This document shows, piece by piece, positions 41,843 to 42,449 of a DNA stretch of 42,449 nt (its first letter is position 1; each line of letters opens with the position of its first letter). The stretch spans positions 3,372 to 45,820 of the forward strand of contig JABAZI010000032.1 in assembly GCA_018608545.1 (NCBI GenBank), given 5' to 3'. Position numbers and translations under genes: made by a program. A model generated the notes under the pieces. It was not told the origin of the DNA. It ran no database searches and was given only the letters and a program-made list of their open reading frames with translations. This stretch comes from Polaribacter sp. (GTDB taxonomy: Bacteria > Bacteroidota > Bacteroidia > Flavobacteriales > Flavobacteriaceae).

Positions 41843-42449
41843 ATGAGCGATTTAAATTACCTGGTAAGAATACCAAAAAAAGAAGTCGAAAACCCTCCCT
41901 TACTAATTTTATTACATGGTTACGGAAGCAATGAACAAGATCTCTTTTCATTTTCAGAGGAACTACCCGATCAATTTTTAATTATAAGCGCTCAAGCTCC
42001 TATAAACATGCAGCCTGGAAGTTATGCCTGGTATGATATAAATTTTGATCGCATAAATGGTAAATTTTCAGATTTAAAACAAGCGAAAGAGTCTATTGAT
42101 AAAATAGCCGTTTTTATTGATCTAATAAAAGAAAAATACAAGACAGATACAGCGCAAACATTTTTATTAGGTTTTAGTCAGGGTGCAATTTTAAGCTACT
42201 CTTTGAGTTTTTTCTATCCGAACAAGGTACAAAACGTAATTGCATTAAGTGGTTATATAAATACCGACTTATTACCCGCTACTATTTCAAAAGAAATTAG
42301 AACTGACTATTATTGTTCTCATGGATCTGTAGATCAGGTTTTACCGGTAGAATGGGCTAGAAATAGCAAACCTTTTCTAGATAATTTAAAGCTTCAAAAC
42401 ACCTACTCAGAATACCCTGTAGGTCATGGAGTTGCTCCTCAAAACTTTT
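41843..42449 (+). CDS. Alpha/beta hydrolase (phospholipase/carboxylesterase family), 3' truncated
   Basis: Manual translation from ATG 41843: MSDLNYLVRIPKKEVENPPLLILLHGYGSNEQDLFSF...FLLGFSQGAILSYSLSF...SHGSVDQVLPVEWAR...HGVAPQNF; runs off window. Confidence 0.9.
   Translation, partial: MSDLNYLVRIPKKEVENPPLLILLHGYGSNEQDLFSFSEELPDQFLIISAQAPINMQPGSYAWYDINFDRINGKFSDLKQAKESIDKIAVFIDLIKEKYKTDTAQTFLLGFSQGAILSYSLSFFYPNKVQNVIALSGYINTDLLPATISKEIRTDYYCSHGSVDQVLPVEWARNSKPFLDNLKLQNTYSEYPVGHGVAPQNF

Overview
This window is an AT-rich chromosomal segment from a Flavobacteriaceae-type member of the Bacteroidota. That assignment is inferred from family content, TAnnTTTG-type promoters and monomeric IDH; I could not run a taxonomy search. 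It is almost entirely core or housekeeping genes. On the minus strand: long-form GAPDH (partial), HtrA/Deg protease, RsmI-like methyltransferase, LMW phosphatase, DnaA, YigZ/IMPACT, DMT transporter, HAD phosphatase, RibD, EttA, FadH-like OYE, pirin, MarR and SucC. On the plus strand: DapF, GNAT, MltG, DUF2279, a lysozyme-like protein, PrmC, PHB-depolymerase-like esterase, TrmD, GT39, RplS, monomeric IDH, TonB receptor + DUF4249, MurQ, UvrB, LolD-like ABC, TIGR02757, BatA-like, a dihydroorotase-like protein and a partial alpha/beta hydrolase. I see no mobile elements, CRISPR, tRNA/rRNA or defence islands. The most interesting unexplained signals are: (1) a ~440-nt non-coding transcription unit between rplS and icd, with a good promoter, a terminator and many hairpins, three with GNRA loops; (2) a ribD-HAD-EamA-yigZ overlapping gene chain that could supply the missing riboflavin phosphatase, with RibD apparently lacking any ATG/GTG/TTG start for its conserved N-terminus; (3) a dihydroorotase homologue whose HxH...R active-site motif is replaced by SxS...G; (4) an 18-bp perfect palindrome with a LacI-type core over the GAPDH promoter; (5) a 16-bp palindrome upstream of the OYE gene beside a MarR gene; (6) apparently leaderless dapF and trmD promoters.
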